DNA of 64,000 nt from Streptomyces xinghaiensis S187 (GCF_000220705.2 NZ_CP023202.1:930001-994000); one strand, 5' to 3'; positions 41,172 through 50,435 are shown, numbered from the stretch's first letter. Program-made: numbers and translations. Notes: generated by a model not told the origin, from the sequence alone.

Positions 41172-42100
41172 GCGCCATTCTCGATGCCGAGGACGTCTTC
41201 GCGCTCGGTTACACCGCCGCCGTGGCTGCGGTCCGCGACGCACTGGCTGCAGGGCTCGATCCGGACCATGACGTGCCGCGCAGCGTCCTTGCTCTGACCA
41301 ACGGCCAAGGGCTGCTCATGCCGTCGGAAGCCGGCGGCTGGTTCGGGGTGAAGGTCGCCACCGTCGCTCCGGGCAACGCCGCACGTGGCCAGCGGCGGAT
41401 CAACGCGACGTACCTCCTGCACGACAGTGAGACGCTGACTCCCGCCGCGATCCTCGACGGAATCGCACTGACGACCCTGCGCACACCCGCAGTCTCCGTC
41501 GGGGCCTGTCTGGACCGGCTGCGCGTTCTTGCGGACTCCTCCGCCGACGGGCTGCGACTCGTGGTCTTCGGGACGGGCCCGCAGGGCGAGGGACACGTGC
41601 GCACGATCCAGGCGCACGCGCCCCTCGCCGACGTCACGGCCGTGACGCGCCGCGGCGGTGCGACCCCGGTCTGGGCAGACCGTCACGTTGCCTCGGATGA
41701 CGCGGCGGTCGCCGGTTGTGTTCGCAACGCCGACGTCATCGTCACAGCGACCTCGGCCTGCCAGCCGGTCGTGGACGGACGTCTCGTACGCGACTCAGCA
41801 GTCGTGCTGGCCGTCGGTTCCCATGAACCGTCGGTGCGGGAGCTCGACGGTGTGCTCATGGGCCGTGCAACGGTCATCGTCGAGAGCCGGGATGTCGCAC
41901 TCCGCGAGGCCGGGGACGTCATCCTCGCGGTGCAGGAAGGCTTGCTCGACCCGAATTCCCTGGTGCCCATGGCCGATCTGCTCGGCGCGGGAGCCACAGC
42001 TCTCCCCGATGACCGCCCAACGGTCGTGAAAACGTCCGGGATGGCGTGGGAGGACCGGGTCGTCGCCGTCGCAGCCTACCGGCAGTGGCGTGAAGCGTGA
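41168..42100 (+). CDS. Ornithine cyclodeaminase/mu-crystallin family, probable Delta1-pyrroline-2-carboxylate reductase
   Basis: 310 residues. N-terminal substrate domain with GGWFGVKVATVAPGN and a Rossmann domain with VVFGTGPQGEGH (about 130). Start overlaps the racemase-family gene (ATGA). The family contains true cyclodeaminases and Delta1-pyrroline-2-carboxylate reductases. Pairing with a racemase-family dehydratase is the standard trans-3-hydroxy-L-proline route to L-proline. It is the last gene of the liv operon. Confidence 0.85.
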   Translation: MSAILDAEDVFALGYTAAVAAVRDALAAGLDPDHDVPRSVLALTNGQGLLMPSEAGGWFGVKVATVAPGNAARGQRRINATYLLHDSETLTPAAILDGIALTTLRTPAVSVGACLDRLRVLADSSADGLRLVVFGTGPQGEGHVRTIQAHAPLADVTAVTRRGGATPVWADRHVASDDAAVAGCVRNADVIVTATSACQPVVDGRLVRDSAVVLAVGSHEPSVRELDGVLMGRATVIVESRDVALREAGDVILAVQEGLLDPNSLVPMADLLGAGATALPDDRPTVVKTSGMAWEDRVVAVAAYRQWREA

Positions 42101-42503
42101 ACCGCCCCGGGTTCGATAGGAAGGGCGTGGCATGACTCGATCCTTTCGCGAAATCGAGTGGTGGTGGTCTTCACTCGAACCGGGGCAGTTCACCACCGAA
42201 AGTCAGCCAGAGCCGCCTAATTGACAGGCCCCGGCAGCGGGAGGAAGGCCGGGCCCGGTTGCCACTCGGGGGTGGGACAAGGACGGGTCCGGCCCTCCGG
42301 ACCGGCGGGGGTGAACACGGTGCTCGGCCATCCCCGCCGGCGGATCGGCCGGCTGCCCGTCGCCCTAGGGGGTGCGCGACGGGCCGACGGCCCTGGGTAC
42401 TGGTGCCGACAGGGGCATTCCGGCACCGGTACCTGAAAGGTTCACTACCACCGGGTGGGTCGTCCATGTACTGGGCAGGCCAATTCCGTGGAGTGGACGG
42501 AGC
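42101..42503. other. Intergenic stretch after the liv/3-Hyp operon
   Basis: About 400 bp without a credible gene, between convergent units. It contains the hairpin listed at 42286 and several GC-rich inverted repeats. It marks the end of the island. Confidence 0.4.
42286..42303. terminator. Possible terminator hairpin
   Basis: GGTCCGG-CCCT-CCGGACC: a 7-bp perfect stem with a 4-nt loop between convergent transcription units. Confidence 0.5.
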
Positions 42504-43352
42504 TCAGTCCGCGTCGTCGCCGGTGACCGGTGGGGACGCGTCGGCGTCCACGGGGGTGAGCGGTCCGGAGTGCCGGACGATGTTCTCCAGCGTGCACACT
42601 TCCGTGCGGCCCCGTACGGACAGCAGCGGCATTCCGCTTTTGTCGCGGATCCCGAGGAACAGCCAGTGGTTGCCGTCCCCGCCGTTCTCGGCCAGCGGCC
42701 GCGCCAGGTCGTAGACGCGGCCCCAGAGACAGTAGGGCCGCACCGCCTCCTGGTAGGCCGCGTGGAGCAGCCGCGGCACCTCGTGGGCGACGAGCCGTAC
42801 CGGTACGCCGGCCCGTGTGCCGAAGGCCAGCTGGGCGTATCCGGCCGGCCGGGTGTCCTCCGCCGCCCCGGCGCCGATCTCGGAGAGCCACCGTTCCCAG
42901 TCGGCCAGGGTCCGGGCCCGGATGCAGACCACGACCCGGTCGTGGTCCTGCTCGACGGTGAGCACCTCCGGCCGCGTCCCGTAGCGGTCGACGAGGTCCT
43001 CGAAGACCTTTTCCGCGCGGGCGCAGCGGGCCTCCCACTCCGCCGGTGCCGGCAGCCGGGTCACCGTGCCGGGCTCCGGGGGCGGACCGGTGGCCGGCTC
43101 CGTCCGGCGCAGCACGATGCCCTGGTGCGGCAGCACGGTGTCCGGGGGCGGCCGGCCGTCCCCGACAGGCCCGGGAACGGCCTCCGGGGTGACCTCGGTG
43201 CGATCGACGCGGCCCATGGCGTTGATGTCGGTGAGGAGCCCGGCCGCGTCCAGGCCGACCGCGATGCGCAGTTCCAGCTCCGGCCCGCTGTAGGCCGCCA
43301 GCGCCTCGCGGATGATCCGCAGGGCGTGCGGGAGGTTGGGGTTCAGGGTCAT
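42504..43352 (-). CDS. Hypothetical protein co-encoded with ECF sigma factor
   Basis: 282 residues from ATG 43352, which overlaps the sigma gene stop by 4 bp. No family is recognised and there are no membrane segments or signal peptide. An N-terminal amphipathic part (LPHALRIIREALAAYSG) is followed by a Pro-rich linker, a middle domain (TLADWERWLSEIG), and a C-terminal domain with VRPYCLWGRVYDLARPL. Coupling to a sigma factor suggests a regulator or target of it. The role is unknown. Confidence 0.75.
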   Translation of the reverse strand: MTLNPNLPHALRIIREALAAYSGPELELRIAVGLDAAGLLTDINAMGRVDRTEVTPEAVPGPVGDGRPPPDTVLPHQGIVLRRTEPATGPPPEPGTVTRLPAPAEWEARCARAEKVFEDLVDRYGTRPEVLTVEQDHDRVVVCIRARTLADWERWLSEIGAGAAEDTRPAGYAQLAFGTRAGVPVRLVAHEVPRLLHAAYQEAVRPYCLWGRVYDLARPLAENGGDGNHWLFLGIRDKSGMPLLSVRGRTEVCTLENIVRHSGPLTPVDADASPPVTGDDAD

Positions 43353-43945
43353 GCGGCGACCACCGGATGGCCGGCGGGGAGCGAGCGTGCCAGGCTCCGT
43401 ACGGCCCGGTGGGTGAGGGTCTTGACCGCGCCCTCCCGTTTCCCCATGATCCTGGCCGTCTCGGCAACCGACATGCCCCGGCGGAAACGGAGCGTCACGC
43501 ACTCCTGCTGCAGGGGGCTGAGCCGGCCGACGGCCGCCCAGAGGGCGGCATGCGCGTGGGCCTCGATGACTTGTTCCTCGACCGCCCGCTCGTAGGCGTC
43601 GCTGTCGACCACCGCGCCGGGGAAGACCTCGCGCCGGACCGGGCTCGACTTGTAGTGGTCGATGACGATGTTGCGGGCGATCACCATCAGCCAGGCGCCG
43701 AAAGCGCGGCCCTGGCAGGAGAACGTGCCGATACGGCGCAGGGCGCGGAGGAACGTCTCACTGGTGAAGTCCTCGGCGAGGGCGGTGTTGCGCACCCGGT
43801 GCCGGACGAAGGCGAACACCTGCCGGTGGTAACGGTCGTAGAGGGTGGCGAAGGCCTCGGTATCCCCCTCGCGGGCGAGCGTGACGAGCCAACGCTCGGT
43901 GGCCGTGTGCAGGCGGGCGGCCCGGGCATCATCCGGTGTGGTCAC
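43349..43945 (-). CDS. ECF-type RNA polymerase sigma factor
   Basis: 198 residues. Region 2 (FATLYDRYHRQVFAFVRHRV; ARNIVIDHYKSS) and region 4 (LSPLQQECVTLRFRRGMSVAE followed by TARIMGKREGAVKTL) are in standard positions. Both ends overlap neighbours by 4 bp: an XRE protein upstream and the 282-aa protein downstream. No classical anti-sigma (ZAS) gene is adjacent. Confidence 0.9.
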   Translation of the reverse strand: MTTPDDARAARLHTATERWLVTLAREGDTEAFATLYDRYHRQVFAFVRHRVRNTALAEDFTSETFLRALRRIGTFSCQGRAFGAWLMVIARNIVIDHYKSSPVRREVFPGAVVDSDAYERAVEEQVIEAHAHAALWAAVGRLSPLQQECVTLRFRRGMSVAETARIMGKREGAVKTLTHRAVRSLARSLPAGHPVVAA

Positions 43946-44223
43946 GACGGTGCCTCTCTGGTCGGGGGCGGGGACGGGGGTTCGGGGACGGCAGGTCGCG
44001 GGGCGAGGATCCGGGTGTCGTCGGGCGGGAGGCCCAGGGCGGAGCGGAGGCGGCGGTAGGTGGCCGGACGCATGCGGCGTCTGGTTCCGACTTCGATGCG
44101 GCTGAGATAGCTGGCGGTGATGCCCACCCGCTCGGCGAGCTGGGGAATCCCGATGCCGCTGCGCATGCGGAGTTCCCGGACGGCCGTCCCGTCCACGGGA
44201 TACGTGGGTGAGGGACGCTGCAT
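43942..44223 (-). CDS. XRE-type helix-turn-helix protein
   Basis: 93 residues. HTH_3 motif VRELRMRSGIGIPQLAERVG then ITASYLSRIEVG, followed by a Pro-rich tail. Its start overlaps nothing upstream and its stop overlaps the sigma-factor start. It likely regulates the operon through the repeats immediately upstream. Confidence 0.82.
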   Translation of the reverse strand: MQRPSPTYPVDGTAVRELRMRSGIGIPQLAERVGITASYLSRIEVGTRRRMRPATYRRLRSALGLPPDDTRILAPRPAVPEPPSPPPTREAPS

Positions 44224-44233
44224 GGCGGAGAAA

Positions 44234-44308
44234 TTAGCGGAAGTTAGCGGCCATGTCTAGCTGCAATTCGCGGATCACTGCGGTTAGTTGGCGCGTTTAT
44301 CCGCTAAC
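44234..44308. promoter_or_regulatory. Direct and inverted GTTAGCGG repeats between two HTH genes
   Basis: TTAGCGG occurs at 44234-44240 and GTTAGCGG at 44243-44250. The inverse CCGCTAAC is at 44301-44308, and a related GGTTAGTTGG is at 44282-44291. They lie in the divergent promoter region of the 93-aa and 136-aa HTH proteins and are candidate operators. Confidence 0.5.
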
Positions 44309-44337
44309 TAGCACGCACTTGGCGGTGCGTGGGCCAA

Positions 44338-44362
44338 GTCCTAGCCGGTCCTAGCCGGTCCT
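44338..44362 (+). repeat. 10-bp tandem repeat, 2.5 copies
   Basis: GTCCTAGCCG repeated two and a half times, ending 14 bp before the ATG of the 136-aa HTH gene, in its leader. Confidence 0.7.
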
Positions 44363-44376
44363 GAGAGGATGGGCGC

Positions 44377-44787
44377 ATGGTTCCCCACCTCGATCGTTTG
44401 GCAGAGCGCGCCACGCGGCGCCGGCTGGAACTCGGCCTCGGTGTCGAGCCCGCCGCGCGGTCCGCCGGCATCAGCAAGGACACCTGGAAACGGGTCGAGC
44501 GCGGCGCGCGGGTCCGTGACACCAGCTACGCGCACATGGAGCGCGCTCTGGGCTGGGCGCCGGGCAGTTGCCGCCTCGTCCTCTCCGGCGGGGAGCCGGT
44601 CCCGGTCGAGCGGGCGAAGGCCGATCCGGAAGTCGTCATCGCCTCGCTCCCCAGGGAGGAGGTGGAGGCCAGCATCCGGCAGGCCCTCGAGAGCGCGGCG
44701 ATCGCGGTCACCGATCTGCAGGCGAGCAAGATCCGGGAGATGAACGAGCGGGTGCTGGAGGACCTGCGCCGCAGAAGGCTGATCTGA
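44377..44787 (+). CDS. Helix-turn-helix protein
   Basis: 136 residues. The N-terminal half is XRE-like: ATRRRLELGLGVEPAARSAG, then ISKDTWKRVERGARV. The C-terminal half is a predicted helix with ASIRQALESAAIAVTDLQAS and a basic end. No other domain is visible. It is divergent from the sigma-factor operon with repeats between them, suggesting cross-regulation. Confidence 0.72.
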   Translation: MVPHLDRLAERATRRRLELGLGVEPAARSAGISKDTWKRVERGARVRDTSYAHMERALGWAPGSCRLVLSGGEPVPVERAKADPEVVIASLPREEVEASIRQALESAAIAVTDLQASKIREMNERVLEDLRRRRLI

Positions 44788-44954
44788 GCGGACGGAGGAC
44801 GGCGGGCGGCGGGCGGCCACGGCGCGGGCCCAGCCGGGAGCGGCGAGCTCCGCCGCGGCGCGGCGCTCTGCGGGATTCCTGCGTCCGGGGGCGACGGAAG
44901 TGGCACCATCGGACGGTCACTCGGGGGTTCTCCCACTCCTGAAAAGGGGGAACC

Positions 44955-45155
44955 ATGCGCAGCACTCTGGTGATTGCTGACCACGGGCCGGCCTTCCGCG
45001 GATGGGTGGCCCGCACCCGAACAGGGCGGGAGGTGTGCGTCGCTCCGCCCACAGTCGGGACCGACCCGACAGCTCGGCAGGTCGTGCGGGAACTGGTGAC
45101 GCGACTCGGAGGAAACTGCACGATCTGCGCCGGCTGTTTCATCGGGAGGGAATGA
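44955..45155 (+). CDS. Small conserved-looking hypothetical protein
   Basis: 66 residues with an excellent ribosome binding site (AAGGGGGAACC before ATG). The C-terminus has a CTICAGC cluster that could bind a metal. No family is recognised. The following ~295 bp contain no gene until 45452. Confidence 0.55.
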   Translation: MRSTLVIADHGPAFRGWVARTRTGREVCVAPPTVGTDPTARQVVRELVTRLGGNCTICAGCFIGRE

Positions 45156-45451
45156 CCGGTCGGCCGGCTCACGGAAGACCCGGCGGCAGGGGTGCCTGCC
45201 GGACTGCCGTGACGACCTGACCGGCCGTCCGCTCCCGCTCCACGGTGCACCCTCCGTACAGCCGTCCTGTGCCGTGCCCGGCCCAGGGCGGCTCTGCGTA
45301 TCGCCGTCCCCTGGCATGCTCCGCAACCGTGCCCCGGTCGGCCCCGGCACCTCAAGGCCATTTCGTTGCACACGGTGTGAATTGCCCGGGTCCGGTGGGC
45401 CTCCCCGCGGCACGGCCCGGACATCCGCCCGCACAAGGAGTGAGCCACCCC

Positions 45452-45824
45452 ATGCCGAACGGAGCCTTCCTCGCAGCCGTGCGCGAGCGCGGCGGATACA
45501 GCCCGGACGAAGCAGACACGGTCACCAGGGCCGTCCTCACCGCGCTGGGCACGGCTGACGCCCGACATCGCGAGCCATCTGACCGACCAGCTGCCCGACA
45601 TGATCAACGACGCGGAGGCCGCGGCCCGGGACTGGGGGGTACGGACCTTCGTCGCCCATGTGGCCGAGGCCACCGGCGAGGACGAGGAGAGCGCCGAGGT
45701 GGCCACCCGCGCGGTGCTGTCCACGCTGGCCGACCGGATCGGCCGCGGGGAGCGGGACGCGCTGCTCAGCGGGCTGCCCGCGGAGCACGCCAACCTCTTC
45801 GGCTATCCCGAACTGGCCGGCTGA
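45452..45824 (+). pseudogene. DUF2267 protein gene with frameshift
   Basis: Starts MPNGAFLAAVRERGGYSPDEA with AAGGAG upstream and continues to TRAVLTALGT. The reading then resumes in the +1 frame as LTPDIASHLTDQLPDMINDAE, through ESAEVATRAVLSTLADRIG to the end. The two halves together make one normal DUF2267 protein of about 124 residues. The break is near 45549-45556, one extra or two missing bases. It could be a recent mutation or a sequencing error. Confidence 0.8.
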
Positions 45825-45905
45825 CGAAACCCGGCCGCCGGACTCCGGCGGTAGGAACTCCGGCGGTGCGGGCCCCGGCAGTGCGCCGGGGCCCCGCCGG
45901 GCGGC

Positions 45906-46250
45906 TCAGCCGGGGGCCGGTCCCGCGCCCTCCCCGGGTCCGTCCCCGTCTCCGTCCCGGCCCACGCCGTCCTCCGCACCATCGGGCCGCCCCGCCAGGA
46001 ACGTGTGCACGATCCCGCGCTGCCAGCCCGTCACCGGGGCGGTCCGCACCGGCGACAGACCCGCCCGCACGAGCCGGTCGCGGAAGGCACCGGCGGTGTC
46101 GAAGTCCAGCACGCTGCGCCACAGATGGCGGTAGAGCGAGGCGTCGCCTCGCGGCAGTGACCCGGCCGGGCACAGCAGCTCCCGCACCAACCGCAGCACC
46201 GCGTCCGGATCCACCATGTTCGTTCGAATGTACGGTGCGTATTTTCGCAT
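45906..46250 (-). pseudogene. 5'-truncated class I methyltransferase fragment
   Basis: 114 codons. Residues 12-90 read like the C-terminal part of a UbiE-like SAM-dependent methyltransferase: FRDRLVRAGLSPVRTAPVTG and WQRGIVHTFLAGRP. The SAM-binding N-terminal half is absent and the first residues (MRKYAPYIRTN) look like junction sequence. The tail is a low-complexity Gly/Asp/Pro run. From 46251 to 46619 about 370 bp hold only the leader of the next gene. Confidence 0.6.
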
Positions 46251-46619
46251 CGACGTACCTTGCAGGCCACCGTCTTGTGCACCTCATGCGACCGGCATAC
46301 CGCTGGGATCACAAGCCGTCAGCCCGCCCCAACACCGCGATGTGAAGGTCAGTATAAGCCGCAGCGGTAAAGCCGGAAGCGCTTCCCTGTTCGCAGTTCC
46401 AGTACCTCAATGTTTTCTCACCCAGGCTCCATTGTGATTCATCTGACGTTTAATCAGGCGCGCCCGCTGATGCCAAGCGGAATTCTGGCTGCGTAGCCAA
46501 CGAACGCATGTGTCCTGAAAACAGCTTCATCGGTATTGATCTTCCCGCCTAAAGTCCTGCCGTCTGTGCGGTTCCGCACCGACGTTTGAGCTGACCTATC
46601 GGGAAGGACACGGCACTTC

Positions 46620-49600
46620 GTGTATCCATCCACACAACCGACCACGCCAAGACGCAGACGAGGCAACCGGCTCGCAGCGGCGACTGCACTGTTGCTGATC
46701 GCGGAGGTCGGCATTGCCGCGACAGGCCAAGCCGCTGCGGCTCCTACGCCGGAGCGCGGCAGCGAGCCGGCCAAGGTCTCCCAGCCGTCCAAGGCGGAGA
46801 TCCTCAACGCCGACATGGAGTGGGCGGCCCGGCACGCCAAGGGCTCGAAGGCGTGGGCGATCGTCGAGGCGAAGAAGAGCGGCAAGAAGGTCGTCGCCCA
46901 TGACGAGACGACGGCCACCTCATACACCGTGGCCAACCCCGACGGCACCCTCACCACCGACCTGACCTCCGGACCCGAGCGGGTCTGGCGCGGCGGCAAG
47001 TGGCGCAAGGTCGACGTCACCCTGACCAGGGCCGGCGACGGAACTGTGAAGGCCAAGGAGCATCCAAATGGGCTGCGCCTGGCGGGCAAGGGCGGTGCCA
47101 CTCCGGGATCGCTGGCGGCCGCGCAGGACGCCGCCCCGCGGGACCTGGTCACCCTCGGCAGCGATGACCAGGCGGTGACGCTGCAGTGGAAGGGCGGTCT
47201 TCCCACGCCTGAGCTGAACGGCACCACCGCCCGCTACCGGGAGGCCGTGCCCGGCGCTGACGTCATCGTGGAGGCCACGCGGACCGGCTTCGAGCAGTAC
47301 GTGGAGATCGACAAGAAGCCGGCCTCCGGCGCCTACTCCTACACACTGCCGGTCAAGGCCAAGGGGCTGAAGGCCAAGGCGAACAAGGACGGGTCGGTGA
47401 CGTTCACCGACGCCGGGACCGGTGACCGGCGCGCGACAATGCCGGCCCCGGTCATGTGGGACGCCTCGGTGGACAAGCAGTCCGGCGAGCACACCCGCCG
47501 GGCCCGCGTCGCCATGAAGGTCGTGAACAAGGGCACCGGCCGCATCGACCTGGTCGTCACCCCCAGCGCCGGCTTCCTCGCCGACCCGAAGACCAGGTAC
47601 CCGGTAACGGTGGACCCGTCCACCTCTGCCCTGGCGTCCACCTTCGACACCTATGTGCAGCGCGGCGAGACGGTCGACTGGTCCGCAGACACCGAACTCG
47701 ACTTCGGCAACCCGGGTACCACCAACGCCGACGGCACCACCCGCGTGGCCCGATCCTTCATCCACTGGAACACCACACCGATCCAGGACGCGTTGATCAT
47801 CGACACGAACCTGGCACTGTGGAACTTCCACTCCGGCAACACCGACTGCTCCGCCCAATCCTGGACCATCTGGGACACCACTGCGGCATCCACCTCGTCG
47901 CGCTGGACCAATCAGCCCACCTGGAACCAGCAGTACCACTCCTCCACCCAGACTCGCGGCAACCCGGACTGCACCGGCGCCCAGCCCGACGGATGGATCA
48001 ACGCCGACGTCGACGATCTTGTCCAGACCTGGGCCTCGGCGAAGGTCACCCGCGGCCACATGGGCCTGCGAGCGGCCACGGACGACACCCGTGCCTGGAA
48101 ACGCGTCAACTCCGGTAATGCCACAGCAAACCAGCCCAAGCTCACCGTGACCTACAACTACCGGCCCTCCGACGGCACCGACCGGCAGGCCGGCGCACCC
48201 TTCAAGTCCTACGCTGGTGTATGGGCGGTCAACACCACCACCCCCACTCTGCGGGACACCTTCACCGACCCTGACGGCGACACCGTCAACGGCACCTTCC
48301 AGGTCTACGACGCCGCCGCCAACACCCCTATCGCCACCCCGGCCGGCGAGGGCCTGCTCGTCTCCGACTTCGTCGCCTCCGGCAAACCGACCTCCGTCAC
48401 CGTCCCGGCCGGCCAGCTCCAGGACGGCAAGACCTACAAGTTCCGCACCAACGCCTACGACGGCACCCACTACAACCTGGGCTGGTCTCCCTGGACCGAG
48501 TTCGTCGTCGACACCACCGCACCCGGGGAGCCGTCCCCGGTGACCTCCGACCAGTACCCCGAGGGCAGCTACGGCGGCGGCAGCGGTCAGCCCGGAACAT
48601 GGACAGCGACCACGACCAGCGACGCCAACCAGCTTCGGTACCGAGTCGACGGTGAGGACCCCGACCCTGACACCGGAGCCACAGGACGCGGTACCTGGCA
48701 GACGGTCAACACCACCTCAACGTCGACCGGCACGTCGGGCTCCTTCGCGGCGACGCCCACCACCGACGGCGCACACCAGGTCGAGACCCAGGCCGTCGAC
48801 CGCGCGGACAACATTGGCGCCACCAACGAGTACGGATTCATCGCCGGAGCCGCGCCGGCGACCCGAAGCCACAAGGTCGACATCACACTGAACAAGCCGG
48901 ACCCGACTGTGGCCGACCCGGACGACTGGAACAACCCCTACCCGGCGTTCGGTTGGGACGGCTGGAACACCATGACGAGCTCGGGCATCATCCAGCAGGA
49001 CGTGCCCGCTCTGCTCTCCCCCAAGCAGAAGACCACCAAGGCCGGCGACGCCACCATCACCATCACACCGCTGAAGAAGCGCACCGCCGGGGCAGCACAG
49101 GCGATCAAGGAACAGAAAGCCCGCGAGCGGAAGGCCGGCGTTGGCCGGAACGGTGCGCAGACCGTCACCCCGATGGCGGCCACCGCATACACCGGACCCA
49201 TCCTTGACAGCTCTTGGTGCGACACAACCCTCACCGCTCAGAAGTCCTTTATCCGCCGCAGTGAGGCGTGCCTGCTGTTTTCCTGGAACGTCAAGGGCAA
49301 CAACGGCACGAAGGACTACTACCAGGACTTCGAGCTGATGTGGCAGTTCAAGCTCGACCCCAAGGGCAATACGATCAAGCACTGGCTTCAGATGACGCCG
49401 CTCCCCAGCGCGATCACGGACCAGTGGCCGTCATCCCCCAAGGCCCTGTCGTTCAACATCCTGGCCTCATGCGTCAACGGCGGCTGCACGGATAACGACA
49501 CGGGCTTCGACTGGGAGACAGGCCGCACCCCCACATGGACGTCCGGCGTGGATTCCCATATCGCCCAGGGCAACGCCGAAACGACATGGGACGGTAGTGT

Positions 49601-50435
49601 GGCCAACGCATCCGGCTCCAAGGACAAGGACCGGTCCCGGGAGATTCCGCAGCTCATTCAGGGGGTGCTCACCACGGACACTCCCAACATGGTGGTGACG
49701 GACAATCACGGCACTTCCCCCGCGGCCATCCCGGCGCGCTGCGACAAGGTATACGGGACCGGCGGCTGCGCCATCAAGGAGTACAGCCCCGGCTACTCGA
49801 TGAACTCCAAGAAGTTCCCTGCGGCCGCGGCGCACGCTTGGCTGATCCAAAACCGTCTGGCCCCCGAGTTCTTCGGCCAGACGCCCGTGACCCCGCTGCA
49901 GTACATGCCGAACAAGACCCGGAACGCGGCAGGTGCTACGGGTACCGGTCGCAGCGAAAGCGCGAACCGGTACAGGGTCTGCTACGGCGCAGCGGCGAAC
50001 AGGATGGTGTACCGCACGGACACAGCGCTTCATCCGGAACTCTCGCAGTCACAGAAAGACCAGCGCTCCTGCGACGAATACTCCTTCAATGCGACGTACC
50101 AGTCGGCTGGCATGCCCAAGGCCGAGGGCGGCAAGAACCCCAAACCCGTATCGGATGCTCTACAGGGGCGGGAGTGCGTCCAGACCTACGAGAAGAAGTT
50201 GCCCGACGGCACGTACCGGCTTTACGACGATGAGCGCTACGCCGCGCCGACCTGGGAGGAGACCTGCGGCCGGTCCTCGATGTCGCTGAACGTCAACTCC
50301 CAGTCCATGGCCAGGTTTGGGGCGTTCGCTTCCACTTTCCGGCTGCTCGACAAGGACACGTACTGGGTGGACATCGACGGGTTCCAGGATTGTGACGCCA
50401 CAGCTGACGTGATTACCTGCGCTCAGCGCCCGTGA
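46620..50435 (+). CDS. Large secreted protein with DNRLRE and C-terminal NucA/NucB-like domain (candidate toxin)
   Basis: 1271 residues from GTG 46620. Twin-arginine-rich N-terminus and signal peptide to about residue 40. DNRLRE-like domain at about 340-510 (TVDPSTSALASTFDTYVQ). Fibronectin-like stretches follow at about 520-740. The C-terminal 130 residues have SCDEYSFNATYQSA (Cys1151) and later STFRLLDKDTYWVDI, matching the layout of NucA/NucB deoxyribonucleases. The layout of long stalk plus small nuclease tip fits a polymorphic toxin. A SUKH protein is encoded convergently next door. The nuclease call is moderate since a second catalytic acidic residue is not certain. Confidence 0.75.
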   Translation: MYPSTQPTTPRRRRGNRLAAATALLLIAEVGIAATGQAAAAPTPERGSEPAKVSQPSKAEILNADMEWAARHAKGSKAWAIVEAKKSGKKVVAHDETTATSYTVANPDGTLTTDLTSGPERVWRGGKWRKVDVTLTRAGDGTVKAKEHPNGLRLAGKGGATPGSLAAAQDAAPRDLVTLGSDDQAVTLQWKGGLPTPELNGTTARYREAVPGADVIVEATRTGFEQYVEIDKKPASGAYSYTLPVKAKGLKAKANKDGSVTFTDAGTGDRRATMPAPVMWDASVDKQSGEHTRRARVAMKVVNKGTGRIDLVVTPSAGFLADPKTRYPVTVDPSTSALASTFDTYVQRGETVDWSADTELDFGNPGTTNADGTTRVARSFIHWNTTPIQDALIIDTNLALWNFHSGNTDCSAQSWTIWDTTAASTSSRWTNQPTWNQQYHSSTQTRGNPDCTGAQPDGWINADVDDLVQTWASAKVTRGHMGLRAATDDTRAWKRVNSGNATANQPKLTVTYNYRPSDGTDRQAGAPFKSYAGVWAVNTTTPTLRDTFTDPDGDTVNGTFQVYDAAANTPIATPAGEGLLVSDFVASGKPTSVTVPAGQLQDGKTYKFRTNAYDGTHYNLGWSPWTEFVVDTTAPGEPSPVTSDQYPEGSYGGGSGQPGTWTATTTSDANQLRYRVDGEDPDPDTGATGRGTWQTVNTTSTSTGTSGSFAATPTTDGAHQVETQAVDRADNIGATNEYGFIAGAAPATRSHKVDITLNKPDPTVADPDDWNNPYPAFGWDGWNTMTSSGIIQQDVPALLSPKQKTTKAGDATITITPLKKRTAGAAQAIKEQKARERKAGVGRNGAQTVTPMAATAYTGPILDSSWCDTTLTAQKSFIRRSEACLLFSWNVKGNNGTKDYYQDFELMWQFKLDPKGNTIKHWLQMTPLPSAITDQWPSSPKALSFNILASCVNGGCTDNDTGFDWETGRTPTWTSGVDSHIAQGNAETTWDGSVANASGSKDKDRSREIPQLIQGVLTTDTPNMVVTDNHGTSPAAIPARCDKVYGTGGCAIKEYSPGYSMNSKKFPAAAAHAWLIQNRLAPEFFGQTPVTPLQYMPNKTRNAAGATGTGRSESANRYRVCYGAAANRMVYRTDTALHPELSQSQKDQRSCDEYSFNATYQSAGMPKAEGGKNPKPVSDALQGRECVQTYEKKLPDGTYRLYDDERYAAPTWEETCGRSSMSLNVNSQSMARFGAFASTFRLLDKDTYWVDIDGFQDCDATADVITCAQRP

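Noticed and set aside
42504..44787. The sigma-factor and HTH genes as part of the Hyp regulon
   Set aside because: No copy of the island motif is seen there, and a likely terminator region separates them from the liv operon.
46920..48470. A 516-codon minus-strand frame under the large secreted protein
   Set aside because: Shadow of the DNRLRE gene; Gly/Val-rich with no start signal or domain.
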